Notes under the pieces: generated by a model | Seen by the model: only the letters and a program-made list of their open reading frames with translations | Told to the model about the DNA's origin: nothing | Databases searched by the model: none | In this document: positions 38,701-50,700 of the stretch, piece by piece | Position numbering within the stretch: the first letter of the stretch is position 1 | How the letters are laid out: every line of letters starts with the position of its first letter | Assembly: GCA_022376925.1 (NCBI GenBank) | Contig: JAIOJX010000004.1 | Location: 180,387,501 to 180,451,500 of the forward strand | Reading direction: 5' to 3' | Origin: Tragulus kanchil | Lineage: Eukaryota; Chordata; Mammalia; Artiodactyla; Tragulidae | DNA: 64,000 nt | Program-made: the position numbers and the translations under genes

Positions 38701-41700
38701 CAGACGGGAAGACCAGCCCACCCAGCAGCTAGCATGCTACTGCTACTCAAGCCGTCAAGCCAGAGCCAGGAAGCTGTGCTGGGAGGAGCAGAGGCTGGGT
38801 CGGGGATTCTGAATCCCAGGTCCTAATTTGAGCCCAGCCACCGACACGGGCTACGGCTCCGTGATCCAGGATCCTGCCCCTCATTTCCTCCTCTGCACAG
38901 TTGGGGGTTGGGGAGAATCCCCCCAGCTCTGACGAGTGGCAGGGCCAGAGGAGGGGTGCTCCAGACTGCCAGACAGACAGCCCCGCAACTCGTCACACCC
39001 GGCTTCTCAGGAGGCGGCAAGAGGAACGGCAGAACAGGGTGAGAGAAGCAAGGCCTCAAACAGCCGGCTCTCCCTCTCCCCGCCTCCCGCTGCCCCAGGC
39101 CCTCAGCTCTGACCTCACCTCTCAGGAGGCTGAGGGTGATGGGAACAGGCTGTTTGGCAGGTCGTGGGGAGGGCACGGCCTGGGCTCCAGCTGCAGCCTG
39201 GCCTCCCAGCAGCCTTGGCGGTCTCACCCCTGGAAACTGAGACCTCCATCAAGCAGAGGCACACTCGCCCAAAGCCACGGAGCATACTTCCGGCACGGGC
39301 AGGACGGAGCCCAGGGGTCCCAAGTCCCCAGAATCCAGAGACGTGGGGCATGAAGCATCAACGCACAGGTCCAGGGGGCTCAGCGGGGAGGGACTGTGCC
39401 CTGCACCAGCCCCCCGTCACAGCCCTGACCACCAGACCACGGCTCCGTGCTCACGCTCCCGTTTGCCTTTGGCCCACACCCAGGCCATATAGAAAGTGCT
39501 TATTTATAAACCCTTATAGAAGGTACTAAGGGTATGCGAGTGAATGAATGAATGAATGAATGAAGCGGTTATCATTCTGTCTGGTCCACACGTCCTGGGT
39601 GTGGACTGAGAGGCTTTCCGGGTTGCTGGGGCAGGTCCATTTCACGGAAACTAGACAGGGGATCCCTGCATTGCTATTTCCTCTTTGTTCGCAAAACCCA
39701 GGCCCCAGGAAGTATGAAGAAATAACCCAGAAAGAGGAAGAGCAAAGCTGCTGGGGTCCCACTAAGAGCTGAAAGCTCCTCTAGTGCCGGTCCCGTCCCC
39801 TCCCATTTCACAGACGGGAAGACCAGCCCACCCAGCAGCTAGCATGCTACTGCTACTCAAGCCGTCAAGCCAGAGCCAGGAAGCTGTGCTGGGAGGAGCA
39901 GAGGCTGGGTCGGGGATTCTGAATCCCAGGTCCTAATTTGAGCCCAGCCACCGACACGGGCTACGGCTCCGTGATCCAGGATCCTGCCCCTCATTTCCTC
40001 CTCTGCACAGTTGGGGGTTGGGGAGAATCCCCCCAGCTCTGACGAGTGGCAGGGCCAGAGGAGGGGTGCTCCAGACTGCCAGACAGACAGCCCCGCAACT
40101 CGTCACACCCGGCTTCTCAGGAGGCGGCAAGAGGAACGGCAGAACAGGGTGAGAGAAGCAAGGCCTCAAACAGCCGGCTCTCCCTCTCCCCGCCTCCCGC
40201 TGCCCCAGGCCCTCAGCTCTGACCTCACCTCTCAGGAGGCTGAGGGTGATGGGAACAGGCTGTTTGGCAGGTCGTGGGGAGGGCGGGGCACGGCCTGGGC
40301 TCCAGCTGCAGCCTGGCCTCCCAGCAGCCTTGGCGGGTCTCACCCCTGACACACATCTCTCCCGCCCGGGACCCTGGAGATGCTCCAGGCCCCGCTGACT
40401 TCCGTGCCTCCCTGGTCCTCTTCAGAGCTTCTCTGGCTCCAGCTCCGGGAAGCTCTACCCTTTCTCCCAGCCTGGCCAGCCCTCCAGACCCAGGAGGCCC
40501 TTGCCTTCCAAGACCGTCAGGGTCAAACGGCCATTTGCCCAGGGAAGGGCAGTGACCGTTTCAGGGCATCCAAGCAAGTGAAAAGCAGAGCCCCGGGCTT
40601 CTGGTCCAAGACTGTCCACCTACCCAGGTCCCCACGCCGAAGGCGGCCCTCTGCCCAGCTCTTCCAGATCCCCTGTTCTCAGTGACCCCATGGCAGAGCC
40701 AACCCTGGCCTGGACGACTCCAGAGCTTGTCTGAGGACTTCAGCCCACCTCCAGCATGATTTCCCTTCCCTTCCTCTCCCGATGTGCCCCCACCCATGAC
40801 CCAGAGACCCAACTACCGCGTCGGCCTGCTTCTGATCGGTCAGCGAGTCTTGCCCTCCGCTTCGTTCCAATTCCTCGGGCTCCTTTGATTGGAACTGGAA
40901 ATAAGAAAGAACACAGCTTAGAGTAGGTTATTTCTCAGCTTCTATCCAACGATCCAACTTCTTGTCCATCCATCCATCATCCATCCATCTAACATCCATC
41001 TAGAATCCAACATCCTTAGGTCCATGTGTCCATCCAGCCATCCAAAATCCATCCTACATCCACCTACTCGTCTATCCAACATCCCCTGTCCCAATACATC
41101 CATCCTCAATGGACTCATCATCTACTCATGCATCCTATACCCGTGTATCCTTCCTTAATCCATCCAACATCCACGCATCCATAATCCACGCCATCCTGCC
41201 AACGTTCATTCACTATCCATCATGCGTATTCTACAGCATTCACCCATCCGTGCAACATCCGTCCATCCAGCACCCATCAGCCGCTCCACGTATTACCCAT
41301 CCACCCACCCACCCAACATCTCTCTCTCACTTGTCCAACATCTACCACCTATCCATCGTCCGTTCACACATCCGTCATCCGTCATTCATTCATGGTCAAC
41401 CCACTGACCTACCCACCCTCCATCTGTGTCTTGCAGACCCTCAAGCATCCATATATTCACTGGTCAACCAGTCACTGAGTTGAGCTCCTTCTTTGTGTCA
41501 GGCCCTGGGCTAGCGGCTGGAGGCATGAAGACAAAGTCACTGCGGCTGCTGCCCTCATGGAGCACATGTGTTTAAAGGGAAAATGATGGCAGCTGAACAT
41601 GACCAGACAAAGAGTAGCAGAACGACTACGCCACGCCCAGTGGGGAAACATCACCAACCCAGGGGTGGGGTGAGTCTTCAGGGAAGGCGTCTCAGAACAG

Positions 41701-44700
41701 AGCACCTGATCTAAGACTTGAACACACACACACACACACACAGAGAATGGAGTATTACTCAGCCACAAAAAAGTCATTTACAGCAACCTACTAGGCAAAG
41801 TAGGTCGGAAGACAGATACCACATGATATCACTTATACATGGAATCGAAAGTATGGCACAACTGAACATATCTACAAAACAGAAACAGACTCACAGGCAT
41901 GATGTGCGCTTGCCAAGGGGAAAGGAAGATGCGGATGGAAGGATTGGAAGTTTACGATTAGCTGATGCAAACTATTATATCTAGAATGGATAAACAACAA
42001 GGTCCTACAATAGAGGACATGGAACTACTCAATATTCTGTGATAAACCACAATGAAAGAGAATATATGTAAGCAGGGCTTCCCTGGTGGCTCCCTTGCAA
42101 AGAATCCACTGCCAATGCAGGAAACATGGGTTTGATCCCTGATCTGGGAAGGTCCCGCATGCCGCAGAGCAACTGACCTGTGCACCACAGCCACTGAGCC
42201 TGCGCTCCAGAGCCCGGGAACCACGACCACGGAGCCCGTGCTCCAGAGCCCAGGAGCCATGACTACGGAGCCCCTGTGCTGTACCTGTTGAAGCTCATGT
42301 GGCCTGGAGCCCATGCTCTGCCACAAGAGAAGCCACTGACTGCAGCTGGAGGGTAGTCCCCGGTCTTCACAACTAGATAACAGCCTGAGCAGCAACAAAA
42401 ACTCGGCACGGCCCAAAATAAATACATAGATAAAAATTATTTTTAAAAAGTGGGTTGGGGCTTCCCCGGTGGTCCAGTGAGTGGAGAGTTCACCTTGTGG
42501 TGCAGGGGGAGCTGGTTCAATCCCTGGCCGGGGAGGATCCCATGTGCCATGGAGCGGCTGGACTGGTGCGTCCAGTTACAAGCCAGTGCTCCTGGGGCGC
42601 ATGCGCCCAGAGCTGGTGCTTTGCAGCATGAGGGCCACTGCGGTAGGAGGCTCATGCAGGCCAAGGAATGAAGATGGATGAAGACAAATGGATGGAAGGA
42701 CAATAAGAGGCCAGAATTTAAAAAAAAATTTAAAAACTGAGTTGCTTTTGAAAAAGAATATATATATATATATGTATGTATAACTAAGCTTGCTGTACAG
42801 TAGGAAGAAACACAACATTGTAAAATAACTATTAAAAAAAAAGCTCAGGCTTTGGAGCAATACTTGGATCTCATTTCTCTCGACTTACACCACGTGACCC
42901 ACGGCAAAAGCCGAATGCTCCTGGGCCTCGTGCGAGCTGAGGCGCACACGGCAAAGCACGTGAAGCCCCAGCCCAGGGCCTGGCGTAGCGTGAACCCTTC
43001 CCGTCATCGATGGGGGAAGCAGCACAGGGCTGCCGGGTACAGAGCTGAGGAGGGTGTGGACGAGGGAGCAGGAGCTTCGGTGTCCAAACCCACATGCTGT
43101 CCTTGGTGAGCAGGGGCCCGGTTGCAGGGCTCTGGTCTCTCGGAACTCCCCATCTTCAGACAGACACGCTGGGCAGCACTGACTCTGATCCTGCCCCTGG
43201 CCAAGCAGACAGGGCAGGGCCTGGGCAGGCACCTCCTGTGTGCCAGGCCCTAGGCCTGCTTTTCACATAGGCCCTCACTGAAGCAGCCGTCTCAGCAGTC
43301 AGCTCAGGCCAATAAGCATTTACACAACCTCTTCTCTGTGCCGGAGAGGCGCTGTTGGGGCCAGAGGAGGGTAAGGACAGCTGTCCTATGGACTCTTAAG
43401 GAACCTGAAACACTGCCCTGGGGAGGGGACAGGCCCACACTGGCCGCAGTCCCAGACAGGGCCAGGTAGAGGCCACCAAGAGCCCACAGACCAAGTACTG
43501 TAGGGTCAGGCAGGGAGAAGACCCTGGTCAGGGCATCTTTCTTTCTTTTTTTTAAAGGTTTTGTTTATTTTATTTTATTTATTTATTTTCATCCATCTTT
43601 GTTCTTTGGCCGGTGTGGGCCTCGTGCTGCAGCGGCGTTTCTCGCTGCAGAGCACCAGCTCTGGGCACATGCGCCCCAGAGTGCCGGCTTGTAATTGGAC
43701 ACAGTAGCCCAGCCGCTCCGCGGCACGCGGGATCTTCCTGAGCCAGGGATCGAACCAGTGCCCCTTGCACTGCAAGGTGGACTCTTTACCCACTGAACCA
43801 CCAGGGTAGCCCCACGGCATCTTTCTTGAGGCCTCGGGGTGATCTGCACAGAGCAGACCTGGGCTCCTTCCCTACCCCAGCCCTTACCAGCTGTGTGATC
43901 TTGGGAGAGTGGCTTAACCTCTCTGTGTCACAGATTCCCTATCTGGAAATAGTGCTTTTTCATCAGATTGCGTGGAGAGTAAATGAGGAAAATGCCATAA
44001 AGCATTCAGGCTTAGCACAGAGTAAATTGCTCAAAAAAAGCCAGGGAGGGAGGGGGGCAATGGGGCTGGGAAGTCACCATGCAGTTCGGTGATAGAGATA
44101 GGTTTTGCTCAGGAGGGAGGACTGGCCACAGGAGCCGAGGGGCCCGCCTTGTGTGGGGTGGGCCTGACTTCCGGGCTGCCCCTGGGAAGTGAGATGGACT
44201 TACCTCCCGCTGTGGCGAGCTGGAAGGCTCCTGCTCTGTGGGGCTCCTGCTCCCCAACTGGTCCACCTCCTCCAGACCAGCCGTGGCCGAGGTCTCTGGT
44301 CCGGCTGTCACTTTGCTCTTTGGCCACTGGGTGGAGACGCTGGCGGGGCTGGACGGCCGGGCACCGCTCTGGGGCCACTGGCCAGGGCTGTATCCGTTGG
44401 CCAGGGCAGCCCCGGCCCCTCCTGCGGGCTCGCTGTGTCGCTCTTGCTGCAGCTCCAGGCTACCCCGTGGGCCTGGAGGAGCCGGGCCAGGGCCGGTCCA
44501 GTGTCCCGCCTGGTCCCCGCGGGGCAGCTGGACCTGCAGGAATTCCAGGAGGCCCTCCCAGTCCAGCCTTGGAAGACAGGAGGCGCGCATTGGCTCCTCC
44601 GAGCGGGTCCATGTCCCCTCCCTGGGCGCCCCGAGAAGGCTCACCAGGTCCCTCCAGTCAAGCTTGGGTGGCCTCTCGGGGCCGTGCAGGTGTGGGCAGG

Positions 44701-47700
44701 CCCCCCCAGCACCCCGGCCTGCAGCCGGCGGTGTCTCAGGCCTCTGGGGACTCAAGAACGCTCCTGGGCCTGCCCCGGGGCTCTCTGGGGGGCTCCCAGG
44801 CTGGCGAGGACCCGACAGCTCCTGCAGGCTGCCCCAGCCCCGCTGAGCCAACCCGTTGGGGGGCTCCTCCCAGGCCTCCGATGGCCCCCTGTGGTTGGGG
44901 GGGCCACCCAGCAGCCTCCAGCTCTCCTCAGACTCCCGGAGAGCCGCCCACGTTCCCTCTGGGGCCCTGGCCACCAGAGCAGACCTGGGCTCCTTCCCTA
45001 CCCCAGCCCTTACCAGCTGTGTGATCTTGGGAGAGTGGCTTAACCTCTCTGTGTCACAGATTCCCTATCTGGAAATAGTGCTTTTTCATCAGATTGCGTG
45101 GAGAGTAAATGAGGAAAATGCCATAAAGCATTCAGGCTTAGCACAGAGTAAATTGCTCAAAAAAAGCCAGGGAGGGAGGGGGGCAATGGGGCTGGGAAGT
45201 CACCATGCAGTTCGGTGATAGAGATAGGTTTTGCTCAGGAGGGAGGACTGGCCACAGGAGCCGAGGGGCCCGCCTTGTGTGGGGTGGGCCTGACTTCCGG
45301 GCTGCCCCTGGGAAGTGAGATGGACTTACCTCCCGCTGTGGCGAGCTGGAAGGCTCCTGCTCTGTGGGGCTCCTGCTCCCCAACTGGTCCACCTCCTCCA
45401 GACCAGCCGTGGCCGAGGTCTCTGGTCCGGCTGTCACTTTGCTCTTTGGCCACTGGGTGGAGACGCTGGCGGGGCTGGACGGCCGGGCACCGCTCTGGGG
45501 CCACTGGCCAGGGCTGTATCCGTTGGCCAGGGCAGCCCCGGCCCCTCCTGCGGGCTCGCTGTGTCGCTCTTGCTGCAGCTCCAGGCTACCCCGTGGGCCT
45601 GGAGGAGCCGGGCCAGGGCCGGTCCAGTGTCCCGCCTGGTCCCCGCGGGGCAGCTGGACCTGCAGGAATTCCAGGAGGCCCTCCCAGTCCAGCCTTGGAA
45701 GACAGGAGGCGCGCATTGGCTCCTCCGAGCGGGTCCATGTCCCCTCCCTGGGCGCCCCGAGAAGGCTCACCAGGTCCCTCCAGTCAAGCTTGGGTGGCCT
45801 CTCGGGGCCGTGCAGGTGTGGGCAGGCCCCCCCAGCACCCCGGCCTGCAGCCGGCGGTGTCTCAGGCCTCTGGGGACTCAAGAACGCTCCTGGGCCTGCC
45901 CCGGGGCTCTCTGGGGGGCTCCCAGGCTGGCGAGGACCCGACAGCTCCTGCAGGCTGCCCCAGCCCCGCTGAGCCAACCCGTTGGGGGGCTCCTCCCAGG
46001 CCTCCGATGGCCCCCTGTGGTTGGGGGGGCCACCCAGCAGCCTCCAGCTCTCCTCAGACTCCCGGAGAGAGCCGCTCCACGTTCCCTCTGGGGCCCTGGC
46101 AGCCACGCAGCCGGGCTCCCCAAGTCCTCGCCAGCCCCCCAGGCCTGGGCCCTCCTCCTGACGTCCCCAGGCTCTCTCCGGGTGTCTAGGCGGGCCCTGG
46201 GATTCCGGGGGCCCCTCCTGACTCTGCCACCCTCCCAGGGGCTGTCTGGGGCCCCCCCGGCCACGTTCCCGAGGTCTCTGGATCCGCTGCTCCCTCTCAG
46301 GAGTCCTGGCTGACGTCCTCAGGGGCGGCGAGGACCCCTGGAGCCGCCGGTCCCCCTCGGGCCGCCTCTCGGGGCTCCTGGGACGAGGGGCCTCTGCGCG
46401 GCTCCGTCGGGCTGGTTCCGCTGGCTTCGCAGGGGGCTTCGTCACCTGAGGACGAGGTGAGGGAGTGGGTGAGGCTCCAGGCCCACAGTTGGGTGGTGTC
46501 CCTCTAGAAGGACAGGCAGCTGGGGTCGTAACCAGGCCTCGGGGAGCTGCATGCTCTGTCTTCGCAGCAGGCTGGGTTCAAGCAGGGTCCCTGAAGGCCC
46601 TCCCTGGGGATGTCAGCCCTTCCCTCACCCACCTTCCTCAGTTCCACCAAGAAGAGCTGTCCCTTCCAGGCTTCCACTTCTGCCCCTACCCCGCAAGAAC
46701 CTGGCCTACAAGGGCCCAGACTCTCCACCACCAGCACCCCATCCACTGAGTGGGCCTCGCTCTCTAAGAGTTTCTTTAAAAACAAATCCCCACGCTGGAA
46801 GAGACCGGCTTTAGAGCTGATGCATGGGAGGCTCCCCGCCAAGACTTCTCAAGGCAGCAGGTGCCTGTGAAGGAAGGAGGCAGCACGGAAGGGCCATCGG
46901 CAAGACAGATGGACTGGGATCCACCTAAATTTGCTGACTCTCTGGGCGAGGGGGGAGCTGGACACCCATGACTGGGAATTTGGCCTTTCATAAAGAACCT
47001 CCCTTCCCAGGACTCCCGCCCGGCATCTGGGGCAGGGGAGAAGCCATGGCCCACCCCTGGGGGGTACAAGGGGCCCCCGGCAGGCTGGCCGTGCTTACCT
47101 CCCTGCTGAGGGCAGGGCTGGACTGTCTTCGGAGAAGCTGGCTCTGACCGTGGCCGGGCCGCTGCGACCGCCCCTCGTCCCGGGCCTGAAAGGCCCCCGG
47201 TGCCTCCGACTTCCTATGAACAAACGCACCCGCCCCTCTGAGGGCCCTTGGGTCTCCCCGACTCCCGGCCCCCCAAGTCCTCCACTTCCACCCCTAGTGA
47301 GCGAGATGGGGCCATTTCATGGGCCCACTGCAAGCTGGATGGAGGGCCCCACGTGACGGAGGAGCCTCTCGGGGCCTCAGTTTCCCCTTCTGCAAAATGG
47401 AGGTAGTTAACACCGTCCTATTTTACCTGCTTCATGGGGCTGTTGTGAAGATGAAGTAAGAAAAGGGATGAGAGAAAGTCGGGGTGCTCTTGGCCTTGAC
47501 TGTCTCCTGTCTCACTCAGTACTTGCTTCTGGGGCACCATCCCGCGAGCGGCCCATTGCTCACCCGCAGACAAAGGCTCGACCCGTGCTTGTGGGTATTA
47601 AGATTTACTGAGCACATACTGTGTACTAGGGCTCCCCTAGTGGCTCAGATGGTAAAGAATCCGCGTGCAATGCCGGAGACCGGGGTTCAACCCCTGGGTT

Positions 47701-50700
47701 GGGAGGATCCCCTGAAGGGAACAGCTACCACTCCAGTGTTCTTGCCTAGAGAATTCCATGGACAGAGGAGCCTGGCAAAGTATACAGTCCATGAGGTTGC
47801 AGAGTCAGACATGACTGAGCGACGCTCACGACTGCGCACCAGGCACTGTGCACGCACGATCTTAATAGCCAGCATTTACGGAGCACATCCTGGGCCCACG
47901 CCACCAGCACCATCTCATTTCACCTCCAGCAGCCCATGAGGTGGAGACCAGAGACATGCAATGTACTTCCATCGACCATTCTTTTCACCCTCTTCCTGCC
48001 CGTATGCTAAATTGTGAACTTCCCAGGCCCACCTGTTTTCCCCTCACGACTAACAGGAATGCAGCCATCCCAGCGGTCAGTAAAAGTGCTGGTAGCAAGA
48101 TCAGAAGGAAGAAACAGCTTCTCTTTCCCACAACTCCAGAAAGGCCAACCTAAAACCACCCAAGCCAAGTCATTTCTAAGATACACAGACTTCAGACACT
48201 ATCACGTGTCTGACACCAAGAACCTCCAGACTGGAGAAAGTCCCTTGCTCCAGCGAGCTGTCTTGCTTAGTACTTGGTAGCCATGGCTATTCCTATTCAA
48301 CATGACGTCTCTGCTGAAATGTAGGAACACCACACAGAGCCTGAGCCTGTTTTTCCCTTCCCATGTGTAAGACCTAACCAGTTCATTGGATATTCAGGAT
48401 ATTTATTGCAAAAGGGTTTGAGAGTCAGACTTCATTTAAATTGACAAATGAAACTGTCTCTGGTGGGTGAACCACGCCATCTGGGAAGGATGACCAGGTG
48501 CTGACCTTGAACAGCCAAACAGGAAGAGGAGTATCTGCTCCGGTCTGGGCAGGGACCTGTGGCCTGAGGTCTGCCTCCAGCTTGGGGACTAGGCTGAAAC
48601 GCTACAAAGGTTTGGAGAGGAAAACAGTTAATGGGCTTGGGCTTTGTTCCTGCCTTATGGCTTTTGTCAATGTCATTAGAACCAGATCCATAAACTAATG
48701 TGATGTTTTAACACTTAGCATTTGATTCACAGGGAACTGAAGTTTCCTACTCTGGAATAAGTGTTTCTGAGTTTGAGGGCCACCTAATCAGGTTTTGGTT
48801 TTAATCCAACGGGAAGCAAGAGAGGTTCCTTGCTTTGTGAGCTCTGACACCTTAGAGTGACCTGTTCTCAGAACCAGGATGTAAGAGCCTTTGCGAAGCA
48901 AAAGCCCCAACGCTGGCCACGGTGGGGAGGAGAATGGCAGAAAGCACTCTGTGCAGGGTGGCGAGGCAAATGCGTGTCCTCGGGCTTCCCTGGTGGTCCA
49001 GTGGGTAAAGAGTCCGACGCCTTGCAGTTCAACGGGCACTGGTTCCATCCCTGAACTGGGAAGACCCCACATGCCGAGGAACAGCTGGGCTGGTGTGTCC
49101 AATTACAAGCCAGTGCTCTGGAGCGCATGCGCCCAGAGCCAGTGCTCTGCAACAAGAGAGGCCACTGCGATGGGAGGCCTGCACAGGTCAAAGAATAAGT
49201 ATGGATGAAAAATCAATAAATAAAAAACCAATAAAAGAGGCCAAAAATTTAAAAATATATATGAAGCAGCATTTAAAAAAAAAAATGCATGCCCTCTTCT
49301 GGGTGAGTGAACGTTCCATATACACTCCGACTGGGTCAAGAGCCTTCCTCCTGAGATGCTCCGCCGTGTGCAGTGGAGAGAGAGGAGTGAAGGGCTCAAG
49401 AAGACCGAGACTTCCACCAAGACCCAGCCTTTCTGAGGCTGAGGCAACGGTGTCTCCTCGGGTCACCTGGTCCTCAGGGTCGGTGCGGCTGCTCCGAGGG
49501 TGACAAAGGAAAGGCGTTCCCTTTGGAAGCTTGGACAGGCTCTTCCACTTGCAGGGAGCATTGGAGGACAACAGCCGTCAGCTCTAGCAAACTCCTGAAG
49601 GTTCCGCTTTGCATTCAAGAGACTGGGACACGCTTACGTGATTCTAAGACAAGAGATTCCACACTATAAAGCAACTCTACTTTCATTTTAAAAAAAGATT
49701 CCAAAGGCATTCAGAGAGTGAAAAATGAAGATATCAAGTCAAAATTCCTAACACTTCAGTGCGATACCCTTTAAGAAAAATGTCCCAAGCTCAGTCAGAA
49801 TAATACTTGGAGTAGATGCTCAATAAGTGTATGTTGAATGAATGAATGGGAAGAAAAAAAGTAGATCTCTATAGCCACCCACTCATGAATTTCATTCAGT
49901 CTGTCCCTTACAGATACTAACTAGGTTTTCAAACTCTATCTTCAGAGGACAAATAGTTTTCTACTTGGAAAATATACCATACAAGAGGGAAACTGTTAAT
50001 TACCCAGCAAAGTTGTAAACCCTTGGTTAAAAGGTAAATCATCTATTTCATCAAAACACATATGTGAAATATACAACACTTATATATAAACATACCTCAA
50101 TCAAGCTTTTAAAAAAGATAAACAATCTGCTTCGAAGGGAGCAAAATAAAATGATATACCTGTGTAAAAACAATTAAATGCTTCATCAAAGTACAAACAT
50201 ACTACAGACTTCTACAATAAATCCCGTCTCTCTCTAAAACTTATCACAGTAAGGATAACAAAGGAAAGGGAATATAATTCTGCTATAAAAACCCGACAGA
50301 GTTACCAGATAAAGCCAAAAGCGTGCACACTGATGTCAGACCGGAAGAGAGTGACCCTAAAAGGCCAAAGACAAAGGGGGTTTTCACGGCAGCGATGCTG
50401 TTCCATGAGACCCTGCTGGTGGACATACATCGTTTCCTATTTGTCTGAACTCACAGTGTAGGTCACCAGGGTGGATGGACCCTGCCGTGAACTATGGACT
50501 CTGAATGACACTGGGTCAGTGTGAGCTCGCGGATGGTAACCAGCGGCCCTCCTGGCGGGGCTGGGACCGCAGGCCAGCGGTACACCTGCAGGAGCGGGGG
50601 ACACGGGAAATCTCTGAACTTCCCAATTTTGTCATGACCCTTAAAACTGCCCTAAAAACTAAAGCGCTTTCATAAGAAGCCAAAGAAAGAATTCCACTGA

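Larger units (their letters stand above)
37559..40816 (-). other. Intron with duplication 10
   Basis: Besides the duplicated block and its (TGAA)n tract it is unique GC-rich sequence; no exon seen. Confidence 0.65.
40895..45329 (-). other. Intron rich in repeats
   Basis: It contains a CATC-type satellite (40965-41465), a CA microsatellite, an L1 3' end, four SINEs and duplication 11. The rest is unique. Confidence 0.65.

Noticed and set aside
45215..46313. Plus-strand frames of 324 and 332 codons opposite the Pro-rich exon
   Set aside because: Shadow frames of a biased coding exon; repeated in the truncated copy at 44089-45043.
47187..47191. TTTCAG as acceptor of the exon after the giant exon
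   Set aside because: It gives phase 0, which does not fit the two leftover bases of the giant exon; the upstream CATAG does.
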